This document shows positions 45,003-54,002 of a DNA stretch of 64,000 bases, piece after piece. Origin of the DNA: Pilibacter termitis (GTDB taxonomy: Bacteria; Bacillota; Bacilli; Lactobacillales; Streptococcaceae); NCBI RefSeq assembly GCF_900167335.1, contig NZ_FUXI01000003.1, positions 83,791 to 147,790 of the forward strand, read 5' to 3'. Position numbers and translations under genes: made by a program. The notes beneath the pieces were generated by a model. That model made no database searches. It was given only the letters and a program-made list of their open reading frames with translations, and had not been told where the DNA came from. Position 1 is the stretch's first letter. Each line of letters starts with the position of its first letter.

Positions 45003-45168
45003 AAAAGAAAAGCGAGAGGGGCGTTTAGGAGTTTGTCGCAGTGAGCCTTGCCATTTACTTGCCTGAAGCAGAGCTTCAGGTGGTATTGCGAACAGCGGCC
45101 AAACTCCTGCTCCTCGCAGCTAGACAAAGAAAAGCGAAGAGCGACGTTTTGAAGTTTGCAACTTGTAG
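45003..45168 (+). repeat. Palindromic repeat family R1, one full and one partial copy
   Basis: The full unit has the inner stem CCTGAAGC...GCTTCAGG, again with paired changes relative to other copies. The partial second unit ends near 45165. It lies between two convergent genes. Confidence 0.85.
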
Positions 45169-45221
45169 CCGAAAAAGAAAGGATAAGTAGGAATTGCTCA
45201 CTTATCCTTGCTTTTTTCCTA

Positions 45222-45995
45222 TCAATAAGGATTCACCTGTATCACCTGCACGCCTTGAGCCTCAATTTGTCGAATGATTTCTTGGTTGGCATAAATGTCG
45301 GTAATCAAATAATTGATAGACTTGATACTTGCCGTTTTGAAATTAGTAATCAACCCAATTTTTCGGTAATCTGCGACAAGAATAATAGGGCCAGAAGTAT
45401 TTTGAATCATGATGCGATTGATTTCTGCCTCGTTTAGTAGTGGAGTGGTTAATCCGGCAGTATACGTCACACCGTAGCTGCCGATAATCGAAAAATCGGC
45501 AATCATGTTGTGAAAAAAGGAGGCAGCAAACTCTCCGACTAAAATTTCACGAGGGAAACGAACTTCGCCACCAGAAAGCAAAATGGTCGTCTCAGGGTGC
45601 TGTTCGCTGTCAATAATTCGCACATTGTTGGTCAAAATGGTCAGCCGTTTATCAGCAAGTTTTTTGACCGTTTCCATAGCAATAGAAGAAGAATTGACAA
45701 AAATAGTACTTCCTTCTGGAATTAATTTTGCGGTAACCGAGGCAATATTTTCCTTAATTCGCTGTATTTCTTCATTTTTATTTTCATTGATTGGTGTTTC
45801 TGGAATACAGGCAGCTTTGCCACGTTTGCGAAAGATTTTTCCCATTTTTTCTAGCTTGCTCAGATCACGGCGAATGGTTACCTCAGAGCATTTCAAATAT
45901 TTGCTAAGCTCTGCAACGGTTAATTCATTGTTTTCTTGCAATGCTTGGTAAAGCAAACTTTGTCGTTCGATTACATTTTTGATAGAATTTTTCAT
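45222..45995 (-). CDS. DeoR-family regulator, probable repressor of the ula operon
   Basis: The 257-residue protein has an N-terminal DeoR HTH (LTVAELSKYLKCSEVTIRRDLSKLEKMGKIFRKRGKA) and a DeoR C-terminal sugar-phosphate domain (SIIGSYGVTYTAGLTTPLLNEAEI). It is divergent from ulaG. In enterobacteria the ula repressor UlaR is also of DeoR type and binds L-ascorbate-6-P, so the same role is inferred here. Confidence 0.9.
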   Translation of the reverse strand: MKNSIKNVIERQSLLYQALQENNELTVAELSKYLKCSEVTIRRDLSKLEKMGKIFRKRGKAACIPETPINENKNEEIQRIKENIASVTAKLIPEGSTIFVNSSSIAMETVKKLADKRLTILTNNVRIIDSEQHPETTILLSGGEVRFPREILVGEFAASFFHNMIADFSIIGSYGVTYTAGLTTPLLNEAEINRIMIQNTSGPIILVADYRKIGLITNFKTASIKSINYLITDIYANQEIIRQIEAQGVQVIQVNPY

Positions 45996-46040
45996 TGTTT
46001 TTCCTCCACAGTTGTCAAGTCAATTTTTCCTTTACAATAA

Positions 46041-46194
46041 GGGCACCTCTAAAAACTCGCACTTATCCTAAATTGCTAGTTTTCCAATTTTCTTCGTCAA
46101 TCTCCTCAAACTATGAACCACATAGCTTTCGTCGATTTCCTCGAAAATCGAAAAACTAGCTAATTTAGTCTTAAGCGGAGTTTTTAGAGGTGCC
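46041..46194 (+). repeat. Palindromic repeat family R2, full copy
   Basis: The ends GGGCACCTCTAAAAACTC and GAGTTTTTAGAGGTGCCC are perfect inverted repeats of 18 bases about 150 bases apart. Inside, TAAATTGCTAGTTTT and AAAACTAGCTAATTTA pair too. No gene is inside, so it looks like a miniature inverted-repeat transposable element. Confidence 0.85.
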
Positions 46195-46196
46195 CA

Positions 46197-46477
46197 TAAT
46201 AATACTTTCTTTTTCTTTTATTATAAGCAAAAATCAAGAAAAAGAAAGCGTTTCACTCTTAAAAAATACAAAATTATCATATAAACTTTATTAATATTCA
46301 TAAAATCAAACAAATGTTCATATAAATATATTGTAACTGTTTTCTTTTCTAGGTATCATAAAGGTATAGAAAAACTTAGCGCAAGTTTATCACGCTTAGC
46401 TCAAAAAAGCTGAGCAAAAAAAATTGAAAGCTCGAGATTTTCAATTTACAAGGAAGAAATCATTTGAGGAGGACATC
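46197..46477 (+). promoter_or_regulatory. Control region between the DeoR gene and ulaG
   Basis: It holds a cre-like site (GAAAGCGTTTCA, 46244-46255) for CcpA. Two direct TTCATA-type repeats follow (TATTCATAAA at about 46293 and GTTCATATAA at about 46316) and may be DeoR operators. A GCTTAGCTCAAAAAAGCTGAGC hairpin lies at about 46395-46416. The exact promoter is uncertain. Confidence 0.5.
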
Positions 46478-47545
46478 ATGGTTAAAACAATTCAAGAAGT
46501 GACAAAAGAAAGCTGGGTTTTAAGTACATTTCCAGAGTGGGGAACGTACTTAAACGAAGAAATCGAAGAAAAAGAAGTAGCAGAAGGGACGGTTTCGATT
46601 TGGTGGCTCGGCTGTACGGGAATTTGGTTGAAAACGCACGAGGGAACGAATATTTTATGTGATTTGTGGTGCGGCACAGGCAAACGCACGCATGGCAGCG
46701 GTAAAATGGTCAAAGGACATCAGATGATGAGAATGAGCGGTGTGGAAAAACAACAACCTAATTTGCGTACTCAACCGTTTGTGTTGGATCCGTTTGCCGT
46801 GAAAAATGTCGATGCACTTGTGGTGACCCATATTCATTCGGATCATTTGGATATTAATACAGCAGCAGCAGTGGCACAAAATTGTCCAAATGCTAAATTT
46901 ATCGGCCCTCGTGAAGTGGTCAATACATGGCTGAATTGGGGAGTGCCGAGTGAGCGAGTGATTGTCATTCATCCAAATGAAGAAGTAGTAGTGAAAGATG
47001 TAACAATTAAAGCACTTGAAGCATTTGACCGCACCGCTTTAGTGACTTGTAGCAATCCAGAAATCGTGCTAAAAGGTAAAATGCCACAAGACATGGATGA
47101 GATTGCGGTGAATTATTTGTTCAAAACAAGTGGTGGGAATATTTATCACGCAGGGGATTCTCATTATTCCAATTTATTTGCGAAACATGGAAATGAAAAT
47201 GAAATTGACGTTTGTCTTGGTGCATACGGTGAAAACCCACGTGGGATAACGGATAAAGTGACTTCTGTTGATATGTTAAGAATGGCAGAAAGCCTCAATG
47301 CGAAAGTGGTCATTCCTGTTCACTATGATATTTGGTCAAATTTCATGGCAGATCCAAAGGAAATTACAGAGATTTGGAAATTCAAAAAAGATCGCCTGCA
47401 ATATACGTTTAAACCATTTATTTGGCAAGTGGGCGGAGAATTTAATTATCCAGCGGATAAGGACAAATTAGAATTTAATTTTGACCGAGGATTTAGCGAT
47501 GCTTTTGTAGTAGAAAATGACACACCGTTCCCGTCGTTTTTATAA
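46478..47545 (+). CDS. ulaG: L-ascorbate-6-phosphate lactonase UlaG
   Basis: The 355-residue metallo-beta-lactamase-fold enzyme (usual length about 354) has [14 protein letters not shown] at about residue 117 and the second-site residues in [10 protein letters not shown] and [12 protein letters not shown]. It opens L-ascorbate-6-P to 3-keto-L-gulonate-6-P. ATG 46478 follows TTTGAGGAGGAC. It is the first gene of the ula operon. Confidence 0.96.
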   Translation: MVKTIQEVTKESWVLSTFPEWGTYLNEEIEEKEVAEGTVSIWWLGCTGIWLKTHEGTNILCDLWCGTGKRTHGSGKMVKGHQMMRMSGVEKQQPNLRTQPFVLDPFAVKNVDALVVTHIHSDHLDINTAAAVAQNCPNAKFIGPREVVNTWLNWGVPSERVIVIHPNEEVVVKDVTIKALEAFDRTALVTCSNPEIVLKGKMPQDMDEIAVNYLFKTSGGNIYHAGDSHYSNLFAKHGNENEIDVCLGAYGENPRGITDKVTSVDMLRMAESLNAKVVIPVHYDIWSNFMADPKEITEIWKFKKDRLQYTFKPFIWQVGGEFNYPADKDKLEFNFDRGFSDAFVVENDTPFPSFL

Positions 47546-47571
47546 TTGAAAAGAACATGAGGAGAAATCAA

Positions 47572-48033
47572 ATGTTGAAGTATTTTTTAGAAAATGATTT
47601 AGTTCGCATTGTAGATGAAACGCCAAGCAATTGGGAGGAGGCGGTGCGTCTATCGGGCGAAAATTTGCTTGAAAAAGGAATTATCACAGAAAAATATATC
47701 GAGGAAATCATCGAATGTGTAAAGGAATATGGCCCGTATATCGTGCTAGTTCCGGGTGTTGCGATGCCTCATTCCTCCGAAAAAAGTGAAGGTGTGCTAG
47801 GAACGGCGATTGCGTTTACCAAAGTGAAAGAGTTTGTTTCGTTTGAGGAAGGAAACGAAGAAAAACAAGCCAAATTATTCTTCACTCTTGCAGCGAAAAA
47901 TGCTGAAGAACACATTGAAAATATCTCAAATCTTTCAGAACTCCTCATGACAGAAGGGATAATCGAATCCCTCAACGAAATTGAGACAATGGAGGACTAC
48001 AAAAAAGTCATGGAAAAGTTCGTTCGAGAATAA
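47572..48033 (+). CDS. ulaC: Ascorbate-specific PTS EIIA component
   Basis: The 153-residue protein is a fructose/mannitol-type EIIA; PHSSEKS in the block VPGVAMPHSSE carries the phosphorylated His. ATG 47572 is chosen because ATGAGGAGAAATCAA before it supplies the ribosome site. Neighbours UlaA and UlaB complete the transporter. Confidence 0.93.
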   Translation: MLKYFLENDLVRIVDETPSNWEEAVRLSGENLLEKGIITEKYIEEIIECVKEYGPYIVLVPGVAMPHSSEKSEGVLGTAIAFTKVKEFVSFEEGNEEKQAKLFFTLAAKNAEEHIENISNLSELLMTEGIIESLNEIETMEDYKKVMEKFVRE

Positions 48034-48062
48034 GTTAGCTACTTCACTATTAGATAAATATC

Positions 48063-48130
48063 GGCACCTCTAAAAACTCCGTTTTAGCCAAAACTAGCAA
48101 TTTTAGGTAAACGTGAGTTTTTAGAGATAG
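48063..48130 (+). repeat. Palindromic repeat family R2, short copy
   Basis: GGCACCTCTAAAAACTCCG begins it and GAGTTTTTAGAGATAG ends it, with CTAGCAATTTTAG inside. It is an internally deleted relative of 46041-46194, inserted between ulaC and ulaA. Confidence 0.75.
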
Positions 48131-48164
48131 TCTGAAACTACAAACAAAAAGAAAGAGGCAAACA

Positions 48165-49655
48165 ATGGAAAATATAGGACAATTTTTACTCAAAGTTTGG
48201 AGCTATTTTGCTCAAAACATTTTGACACAGCCGGCTTATTTTATTGGTTTCATCGTGCTAATTGGTTATCTTCTTCAGAAAAAGACGATTTCTGAATGTA
48301 TTGCAGGATTTTTAAAGGCAACCATTGGCTATATGATTTTAATGGTCGGTTCAGGCGGTTTGGTCAATAATTTTCGCCCGATTTTAGCAGGGTTGAAAAC
48401 GAGATTTAACCTAGATGCGACCGTTATTGACCCATATTTTGGGCAAAATGCAATTACCGAGGGGGTTGAAAAGACATTTGGAAAATCATTTGGAGATGCG
48501 ATGATTTTGCTTTTGATTGCGTTTATTTTCAATATTTTACTCGTGCGTTTCCAAAAATATACAAAACTTCGTGCCGTCTTTACCACAGGAAATGTGCAAG
48601 TGCAACAAGCGGCGACAGCATTTTGGTTATTGCTATTTTGTTTCCCAGAACTTGGAAGAATCGAAGTCCTTGCCATTATGGGCTTGATTTTAGGTTTATA
48701 TTGGGCAGTTGGTTCAAACTTAACCGTTGGTTTAACACAAGAATTGACCGACGGAGCAGGTTTTGCCGTTGCTCACCAGCAAATGTTCGGAATTGCATTA
48801 GTATCAAAAGTGGCGGATGTGATGAAAAAACATTCAAACAAGCAAGAAAGAAAAGCTCGTCATTTGGAAGATATTGAATTACCGGGGTTCTTAAAGATTT
48901 TCAATGAAAACATGGTGGCAACAGGTATTTTAATGCTCGTCTTTTTCGGCATTATCATGTCCGTATTGGGTCATGACTATTTTGTGGAAAATCAATTTAT
49001 CACAGCAGAACAAAGTTTTCTCTTTTACATTATGACAACTTCCTTGCAATTTGCTGTAAATCTTGCGATTTTGCAACTTGGGGTGCGTACTTTCGTAGCA
49101 GAGTTGACAGAGAGTTTCACAGGGATTTCAGATACCATTTTACCGGGGGCTGTTCCGGGAATTGATGTGGCAGCGACATTTGCATTCGGGCATCCAAATG
49201 CAGTAACACTCGGCTTTTTATTCGGAGCGTTAGGGCAATTTTTGACGATTGGTGCGTTGATTGTATTCAAATCGCCTGTCATCATTATCGCAGGGTTTAT
49301 CCCGCTGTTCTTTGACAATGCAGTATTTGCCGTTTATGCAAACAAACGAGCTGGAGCAAAAGCTGCAATGATCCTTCCATTTTTCTCAGGAATTATCCAA
49401 GTTGTCGGTGCGGCTCTTATTGCAAGCTGGGTAGGATTATCCAAATATGGAGGGTATCTTGGAATGTTTGACTGGGATACATTATGGCCTGGATTTACCG
49501 TATTGATGAAATTCTTAGGTTTCTTTGGTGTAGCAGTTGTGATATTGATTTTAGTCATTATCCCACAACTCGAATACCGCAAAGATCCTAAAAATTATTT
49601 CCTAATCGTAGAAGATTATGAACAATACAAAGAAAACAAAGGGATTTTAGAATAA
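48165..49655 (+). CDS. ulaA: Ascorbate-specific PTS EIIC component
   Basis: The 496-residue polytopic protein matches UlaA: LIGYLLQKKTISECIAGFLKATIGYMIL, GLTQELTDGAGFAVAHQQMFGI, and LPGAVPGIDVAATFAFGHPNAVTLGFLFG. It transports and phosphorylates L-ascorbate with UlaB and UlaC. The ribosome site is AAAGAGG. Confidence 0.95.
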   Translation: MENIGQFLLKVWSYFAQNILTQPAYFIGFIVLIGYLLQKKTISECIAGFLKATIGYMILMVGSGGLVNNFRPILAGLKTRFNLDATVIDPYFGQNAITEGVEKTFGKSFGDAMILLLIAFIFNILLVRFQKYTKLRAVFTTGNVQVQQAATAFWLLLFCFPELGRIEVLAIMGLILGLYWAVGSNLTVGLTQELTDGAGFAVAHQQMFGIALVSKVADVMKKHSNKQERKARHLEDIELPGFLKIFNENMVATGILMLVFFGIIMSVLGHDYFVENQFITAEQSFLFYIMTTSLQFAVNLAILQLGVRTFVAELTESFTGISDTILPGAVPGIDVAATFAFGHPNAVTLGFLFGALGQFLTIGALIVFKSPVIIIAGFIPLFFDNAVFAVYANKRAGAKAAMILPFFSGIIQVVGAALIASWVGLSKYGGYLGMFDWDTLWPGFTVLMKFLGFFGVAVVILILVIIPQLEYRKDPKNYFLIVEDYEQYKENKGILE

Positions 49656-49683
49656 CGATTATAAAAAATAAGGAGACTTTAAA

Positions 49684-49986
49684 ATGAAAGTATTAGTATC
49701 ATGTGCAAACGGCTCTGGAACAAGCCTAATGATGAAAAGAAGTGTAGAAAAAGCGTTGAAAGGTTTGGAAATTCCGATTACAAAAATTCACCATTGTGCG
49801 ATTTCTGAGGGGAAAAGTACAGCAGGGCAATACGATGTGGTGTTTTGTCCACTAAATTTCCTCAATATGTTTGATGATGCCAAGAAAAAAGGCGTAACCA
49901 TTGTTGGCGTAAAAAACGTAATGAACGCAAAAGAAATTAGCGAGCGTATTCAGAGTGAAACGGAATTAGAGAAAAAGTTCAAGTAA
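49684..49986 (+). CDS. ulaB: Ascorbate-specific PTS EIIB component
   Basis: The 100-residue EIIB has the P-loop-like VSCANGSGTSLMMK, where Cys8 carries phosphate. It hands phosphate from UlaC to ascorbate in UlaA. Confidence 0.94.
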   Translation: MKVLVSCANGSGTSLMMKRSVEKALKGLEIPITKIHHCAISEGKSTAGQYDVVFCPLNFLNMFDDAKKKGVTIVGVKNVMNAKEISERIQSETELEKKFK

Positions 49987-49998
49987 AAAAATATCAAA

Positions 49999-50033
49999 GG
50001 TGCATGAGGAGAATTTTCCTTTTCTCATGCACC
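49999..50033 (+). other. Intercistronic hairpin between ulaB and ulaD
   Basis: GGTGCATGAG and CTCATGCACC form a perfect 10-base stem with no T-run after it. It probably shapes mRNA stability or differential expression of transporter and enzyme genes, not termination. Confidence 0.65.
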
Positions 50034-50052
50034 GAAGTGAAAAGGAGAAGTT

Positions 50053-50691
50053 ATGAAACCAAATTTACAAATTGCACTTGACCATAATGATTTAGCAAGT
50101 GCTTTAAAAGATGTGGCTGTTGTAGGCGAAATTGTGGATATTTTAGAAATAGGAACGATTTTGTGTTTGCAAGAGGGGAAAAAAGCAATTGAGTGTGTGC
50201 GTGCTTTATTTCCAGAAAAAACAATTGTTGCAGATACAAAATGTGCAGATGCAGGTGGAACTGTGGCTGGAAATGTAAAAAAAGCTGGTGCAGATTGGAT
50301 GACGTGTATTTGTTCTGCAACGATTCCTACCATGAAAGCAGCAAATAAAGAAGTAGACGAAATTCAAGTGGAACTTTATGGCGATTGGACGTATGAGCAA
50401 GCACAAGAATGGTTAGAAGCGGGTATTTCACAAGCGATTTATCATCAAAGTCGTGACGCACTCTTTGCAGGAGAAACGTGGGGAGAAAAAGATTTATCAA
50501 AAGTAAAAAAATTGATTGAAATGGGCTTTCGTGTTTCTGTAACAGGTGGACTTGATGTGGATACATTAAAATTGTTTGAAGGTGTAGAGGTCTATACTTT
50601 TATTACTGGTAGAGGCATTACTTCTGCTGAAAATCCTAAAGAGGCAGCACTTGCTTTCCAAAATGAATTGAAACGTATTTGGGGGGAATAA
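50053..50691 (+). CDS. ulaD: 3-keto-L-gulonate-6-phosphate decarboxylase UlaD
   Basis: The 212-residue OMP-decarboxylase-fold enzyme has LQIALDHNDL and the DxKxxD motif ADTKCADAGG, then VTGGLDVDTLKLF and FITGRGITSAENP. It yields L-xylulose-5-P and carbon dioxide. Hexulose-6-P synthase is a relative, but the operon settles the role. Confidence 0.95.
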   Translation: MKPNLQIALDHNDLASALKDVAVVGEIVDILEIGTILCLQEGKKAIECVRALFPEKTIVADTKCADAGGTVAGNVKKAGADWMTCICSATIPTMKAANKEVDEIQVELYGDWTYEQAQEWLEAGISQAIYHQSRDALFAGETWGEKDLSKVKKLIEMGFRVSVTGGLDVDTLKLFEGVEVYTFITGRGITSAENPKEAALAFQNELKRIWGE

Positions 50692-50692
50692 T

Positions 50693-51556
50693 ATGGCAAC
50701 GTTTGGTATTTATGAAAAGGCATTACCTAAAAATATTTCTTGGTATGAGCGGTTGACTTTAGCGAAAAAACTAGGGTTTGATTTTGTGGAAATGTCAATT
50801 GATGAAAGTGATGAAAGGTTAAAGAGACTTTTATGGTCAAAAGAAGAACGTGAAGACTTGCGTAATGCCATTTTCTCCGTAGGTGTTCCGATTCTTTCAA
50901 TTTGTTTGAGCGGACACCGACGTTTTCCGCTTGGAACAAAGGATAAGGCGACACAGGAAAAAGCAATACTCATGCTAAAACAAGCGGTAGATTTGGCAAG
51001 TGATTTAGGTGTTAGGCAAATTCAATTAGCAGGATATGATGTTTATTACGAAGAAAAATCAATGGAAACACGCAACAATTTTATCGAAAATCTGAAAAAA
51101 TGTGTGGCAATTGCAAGTGAAAAAAATGTCGTGCTTGCAATTGAAATCATGGATGATCCGTTTATCAATTCAATCACAAAGTTTTTACAGATAAAAGAGC
51201 AAATTTCTTCCCCATATTTGCAAGTTTACCCAGATCTAGGCAATTTATCTGCATGGAGTGAGAATAACCCAGCCTATGAATTAGAACGTGGCATTGGCTC
51301 TATTTCAGCCATTCATTTAAAAGATACACTGGCTGTAACAGACACGTTCAAAGGGCAATTTCGTGATGTGCCATTTGGTACGGGCTGTGTTGATTTTGTA
51401 GGACTTTTGAAAACATTGAAACGACTAGAATATAACGGTTCATTTGTTATGGAAATGTGGAGTGAGAACGCTGAGAATCCAGAACAAGAAGTGGAAAAAT
51501 CATGGGAAAAAGTTTCCAAATGGTTAAAGGAGGCAAATTATCTTGATAAAGACTGA
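50693..51556 (+). CDS. ulaE: L-xylulose-5-phosphate 3-epimerase UlaE
   Basis: The 287-residue TIM-barrel isomerase shows LGFDFVEMSIDESDERL, LSICLSGHRRFPLG, VLAIEIMDDPFINS, YPDLGNLSAW and GTGCVDFVG. It makes L-ribulose-5-P. It starts one base after ulaD, and its end overlaps ulaF. Confidence 0.95.
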   Translation: MATFGIYEKALPKNISWYERLTLAKKLGFDFVEMSIDESDERLKRLLWSKEEREDLRNAIFSVGVPILSICLSGHRRFPLGTKDKATQEKAILMLKQAVDLASDLGVRQIQLAGYDVYYEEKSMETRNNFIENLKKCVAIASEKNVVLAIEIMDDPFINSITKFLQIKEQISSPYLQVYPDLGNLSAWSENNPAYELERGIGSISAIHLKDTLAVTDTFKGQFRDVPFGTGCVDFVGLLKTLKRLEYNGSFVMEMWSENAENPEQEVEKSWEKVSKWLKEANYLDKD

Positions 51557-52262
51557 AATAAAAGCAATTCAAGAAATGAAAGAACGTGTCTGTCATGAAA
51601 ATATTCGACTAGAAAAAAGTGGTCTGGTCGTATTGACATGGGGAAACGTGAGTGAAGTAAACCGAGAATTAGGGGTCGTGGTGATTAAACCAAGTGGCGT
51701 GCCTTACGAAGAAATGCTCCCAGAGCAAATGGTTGTCACGGATTTGGAGGGAAATTTGCTTGAAGAAAACTCTCTTAAACCGTCCTCAGATTTAGCTACT
51801 CATCTTGTTTTATACAAAGAATTTGAGGAAGTTGGTGCGATTGTTCACACACATTCTAAATATGCTGTTATGTGGGCACAGGCAGGTCGTGATTTACTGC
51901 CATATGGCACGACTCATGCCGACACATTCTACGGCTCAGTACCTATTACAAGACAATTAACAGAAGAAGAAGTTCTTCGCAGTTACGAAAAAGATACAGG
52001 TGCAATCATTGTCGAAACATTCAGAAATAGAAAACTCAATCCTTTAGCAGTTCCAGCCGTTTTGACGAGAAATCATGGACCATTTACATGGGCGAAAACC
52101 ATTGAAAAAGCAGTGGAAAATAGTATTGTACTAGACGAAGTTGCTCACATGGCACTTGGAACAGAAGTTTTATCCAATCATCACGAAAAAATCCCTAGTT
52201 ATTTATTAGACAAACATTATTTCAGAAAACATGGGGAAAATGCTTATTATGGGCAAGGATAA
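51543..52262 (+). CDS. ulaF: L-ribulose-5-phosphate 4-epimerase UlaF
   Basis: The 239-residue class II aldolase-fold enzyme has LTWGNVSEVNRE, VIKPSGVPYEEM, IVHTHSKYAVMWAQAG (zinc His pair) and TRNHGPFTWA. It produces D-xylulose-5-P for the pentose phosphate or phosphoketolase route. The start is TTG 51543, nine bases after AAAGGAGG, inside the ulaE end. Confidence 0.94.
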   Translation: MIKTEIKAIQEMKERVCHENIRLEKSGLVVLTWGNVSEVNRELGVVVIKPSGVPYEEMLPEQMVVTDLEGNLLEENSLKPSSDLATHLVLYKEFEEVGAIVHTHSKYAVMWAQAGRDLLPYGTTHADTFYGSVPITRQLTEEEVLRSYEKDTGAIIVETFRNRKLNPLAVPAVLTRNHGPFTWAKTIEKAVENSIVLDEVAHMALGTEVLSNHHEKIPSYLLDKHYFRKHGENAYYGQG

Positions 52263-52273
52263 GGAATAGATTT

Positions 52274-52349
52274 AAAAACCGAATTTTTTAACTTTTGATT
52301 TTGTTTATTTTGATAAAAAACAATAAAATCGGAAAAAATTCGGTTTTAC
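52274..52349 (+). terminator. Terminator of the ula operon
   Basis: AAAACCGAATTTTTT and AAAAAATTCGGTTTT form a long stem with a further AT-rich stem inside. It is the only strong hairpin after ulaF. The DNA from here to 52515 is AT-rich and shows no gene. Confidence 0.65.
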
Positions 52350-52515
52350 CTGTAAAATAGAAGGATTGCCCGTATCGTTTTTTTAACAAAAGAAGTAAGA
52401 AGTTGAAAGCGTATAAAAATTTTTGTTGACCAAATGGAAAAATTGAAATATCATGATAGAAGGTATATTGAAATGCTTTTGTAGAACTTATCTATAAAAG
52501 GTATTTTAAATATAG

Positions 52516-52712
52516 ACAAAGAAAAGCGAAGAAATGTGTTTTGAAGTCAGAGGCAGTGAGCCACGTCGTTTATTTACTTGAAACTTTAGTTTCAAGCGAC
52601 GTTGCGAACAGCCAGCTGACTTCAGCATTTCGTAGCTAGACAAAGAAAAGCGAAGAAATGCGTTTTGAAGTCAGTGGCAGTGAGCCAACTTCAGCACTTC
52701 ACAGCTAGAAAA
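52516..52712 (+). repeat. Palindromic repeat family R1, one full and one partial copy
   Basis: The full unit has inner stem ACTTGAAAC...GTTTCAAG and outer TTTTGAAGTCAG/CTGACTTCAGCA. The second copy has lost its middle (GTGGCAGTGAGCCAACTTCAGC). It ends directly before the fsa ribosome site AAAGGAGA. Confidence 0.85.
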
Positions 52713-52727
52713 AGGAGAAATAAAAAA

Positions 52728-53378
52728 ATGAAATTTTTCTTAGACACAGCAAACATTGAGGAAATCAAACGTATTAACGCATTGGGATTGGTAGACGGAG
52801 TTACCACAAATCCTACGATTATTGCACGTGAGGGACGTGATTTTAAAGAAGTCGTGAAGGAGATTTGTTCGATTGTCAAAGGTCCTGTTAGTGCGGAAGT
52901 AATTGGGCTAGATACTGAAAGTATGGTAAAAGAAGCACGTGAACTTGCAACATGGGCAGAAAATATCGTAGTAAAAATTCCAATGACAGAAGCAGGATTA
53001 AAGGCAGTGAATATTCTCTCAAAAGAGGGGATTAAAACCAATGTAACGCTTATTTTTAGCGTTGCACAAGGACTTCTTGCTGCAAAAGCAGGGGCGACAT
53101 ATGTAAGTCCTTTTGTTGGAAGATTGGACGACATTGCAACAGACGGTGTGGAAATGGTTGCACAATTGAAACACGTATTAAGCAGTTATGGTTTGAAATC
53201 AGAAATTATCGCAGCAAGTATTCGTTCGCTTGCTCATGTGGAGGAAACTGCAGCAGTAGGAGCAGATATTGCAACAATTCCGGGAGACTTATTCCCTAAA
53301 TTGTGGGCTCACCCGTTGACAGACAAAGGAATTGATCAATTTATGAAAGACTGGGAAGGATTCCAAAAGAATAAATAA
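52728..53378 (+). CDS. fsa: Fructose-6-phosphate aldolase / transaldolase-like protein
   Basis: The 216-residue TalC/MipB-type protein starts [16 protein letters not shown] and has [12 protein letters not shown], the Schiff-base Lys in [43 protein letters not shown] blocks and [12 protein letters not shown]. It acts on fructose-6-P or as a small transaldolase. Placed after the ula operon, it would help to process the pentose phosphates made there. Confidence 0.9.
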   Translation: MKFFLDTANIEEIKRINALGLVDGVTTNPTIIAREGRDFKEVVKEICSIVKGPVSAEVIGLDTESMVKEARELATWAENIVVKIPMTEAGLKAVNILSKEGIKTNVTLIFSVAQGLLAAKAGATYVSPFVGRLDDIATDGVEMVAQLKHVLSSYGLKSEIIAASIRSLAHVEETAAVGADIATIPGDLFPKLWAHPLTDKGIDQFMKDWEGFQKNK

Positions 53379-53468
53379 GGTGACCTTAAAAAAATAAATG
53401 CTAAGCGTTTTATTATCGTAGGTAGAAAGAAAGTTGTTATTTCAACTTACAATCCAATCAAGAATTAA
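53379..53468 (+). pseudogene. Remnant: possible C-terminal tail of a polymorphic toxin
   Basis: Directly after the fsa stop an open stretch reads GDLKKINAKRFIIVGRKK, then VVISTYNPIKN and stop. The pattern of a final strand ending in VVISTY-N-P is common at the end of BECR-fold nuclease toxins. There is no start or ribosome site, so it is a leftover. A terminator and a small immunity-like gene follow. The identification is tentative. Confidence 0.35.
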
Positions 53469-53482
53469 ATAACATTACAAGA

Positions 53483-53520
53483 ACAGCTACATGGAATGAT
53501 TCCGCGTGGCTGTTTTTTTC
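53483..53520 (+). terminator. Terminator upstream of the immunity-like gene
   Basis: AACAGCTACATGG and CCGCGTGGCTGTT pair imperfectly and run into TTTTTT. Confidence 0.75.
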
Positions 53521-53537
53521 TGCAAGGAGGTTTAATT

Positions 53538-53777
53538 TTGAATAAGAAGTTAATCAGGAAGATTAAGAGGTTCGGGGAAGATAATGGTTATATTGTGAAT
53601 GTGAGGGAAAGTGATAGTGGAGTGACTCTATCTTTTTATGATAATAGCAAAGATACTATTATCTTAGATGTGTTGATTAAGGAAGGAGAGGATATATGTA
53701 ATTTTCCTTGTTCTCAGTCAGAATTAGATGATTTTGAGATGAGTGTTGTGCTTGATATGGTTGGAATGGAAGTTTGA
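53538..53777 (+). CDS. Small acidic protein, possible immunity protein
   Basis: The start is TTG 53538 behind GCAAGGAGG. The 79-residue product is acidic over its second half (DVLIKEGEDI, SELDDFEMSVV) with a basic N-terminus. Size, charge and position after a toxin-like remnant fit an orphan immunity gene. No family is recognised. Confidence 0.5.
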   Translation: MNKKLIRKIKRFGEDNGYIVNVRESDSGVTLSFYDNSKDTIILDVLIKEGEDICNFPCSQSELDDFEMSVVLDMVGMEV

Positions 53778-54001
53778 AAATATTATCCACAAATTAAATG
53801 GAGAGATGACGAAAGATTTTCTCTTACCATTAGAGTATTTGTTTTTTAAAACAAGTATAGCAAATCACTTTTTGCTGAAAGTGGTTCTCCCCTCCATTTT
53901 CGGTAAAAAGTTTAGGGCTATTCATAAGGTTCAACTCTCTTTGCTTGTATTCCCTACTTTAAGGGAAATTCTCCTTCGTTTTTTATAAATAAATTTACAA
54001 A
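53778..54001. other. Gene-free stretch
   Basis: No convincing gene, ribosome site or repeat is seen. It forms the last stretch before the structured RNA region and is AT-rich. Confidence 0.5.
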
Positions 54002-54002
54002 T

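Noticed and set aside
53743..53988. Open frame of 81 codons overlapping the immunity-like gene
   Set aside because: No ribosome site, odd composition, and it overlaps a better-supported gene in another frame.
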